Shown piece after piece: positions 6,411 through 6,433 of a stretch of DNA of 6,433 nt; position 1 is the first letter of the stretch, and each line of letters opens with the position of its first letter. The stretch lies in assembly GCA_003531115.1 (NCBI GenBank), contig DQHT01000081.1, positions 1 to 6,433 of the forward strand. Reading direction: 5' to 3'. Made by a program: the position numbers and the translations under genes. This DNA is from Bacteroidota bacterium. Its GTDB lineage: Bacteria; Bacteroidota; Bacteroidia; UBA8524. The notes under the pieces are model-generated. The model was not told the origin of the DNA. It did not search any database and saw only the letters and a list, made by a program, of their open reading frames with translations.

Positions 6411-6433
6411 GATTTATGATTTATGATTTATGA
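6411..6433. repeat. Heptanucleotide tandem repeat GATTTAT, 3.3 copies, open at window edge
   Basis: Immediately after the Rel TAG stop codon, the 7-bp unit GATTTAT is repeated exactly three times with two further bases before the window ends, so the array may be longer. There is no interruption. It occupies the place where the Rel terminator or the start region of the next gene would be expected. A unit of 7 would shift frame on each gain or loss if translated, but it lies outside the visible coding sequence. Confidence 0.85.

Noticed and set aside
1..6433. A hidden defence, mobile or CRISPR system
   Set aside because: I found no transposase, integrase, direct-repeat/spacer array, toxin-antitoxin pair or nuclease motif. 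The HD domain and nucleotidyltransferase here belong to an ordinary housekeeping Rel, not a phage-defence enzyme. The only tRNA end that could host an integration site is cut off by the window.

Overview
The window looks like a chromosomal segment from a member of the Bacteroidota. The supporting signs are promoter-like boxes of the TAnnTTTG type before the tRNA and before the Rel gene, the absence of clear Shine-Dalgarno sequences, signal peptides ending in the 'A|Q' or 'S|Q' style common in this phylum, and a Rel protein of the usual length for the group. I cannot place it more finely from sequence alone.

Layout: positions 1-79 hold most of a tRNA-Leu (anticodon UAG) on the minus strand, cut by the window edge at its 3' end. 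Its probable promoter, TACCTTTG, lies just upstream and overlaps a 9-bp inverted repeat. Positions 146-3315 hold two minus-strand genes 8 bp apart. The first transcribed (1771-3315) encodes an exported protein of unknown function that reads as about seven beta-propeller-like repeats. The second (146-1762) encodes a lipoprotein with a PEGA-like N-terminus, an unrecognised middle region and a C-terminal HtrA/trypsin-type protease domain with an intact His-Asp-Ser triad and no PDZ domain. A 59-bp divergent intergenic region separates this pair from a plus-strand gene (3375-4097) for an exported, probably outer-membrane beta-barrel protein. After a 90-bp gap comes a complete long RelA/SpoT homologue (4188-6410), with hydrolase and synthetase active sites both intact. 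A heptanucleotide repeat (GATTTAT, just over three copies) starts straight after its stop codon and runs off the window.

How the genes fit together: Rel is a housekeeping gene that sets (p)ppGpp levels. The three genes to its left all encode cell-envelope proteins. The tight spacing of the propeller-like protein and the lipoprotein protease suggests co-expression and possibly a shared envelope task, but nothing in the sequence names that task. I see no mobile element, CRISPR array, phage gene or defence system. The most unusual item is the protease lipoprotein with its domain combination and propeller partner.
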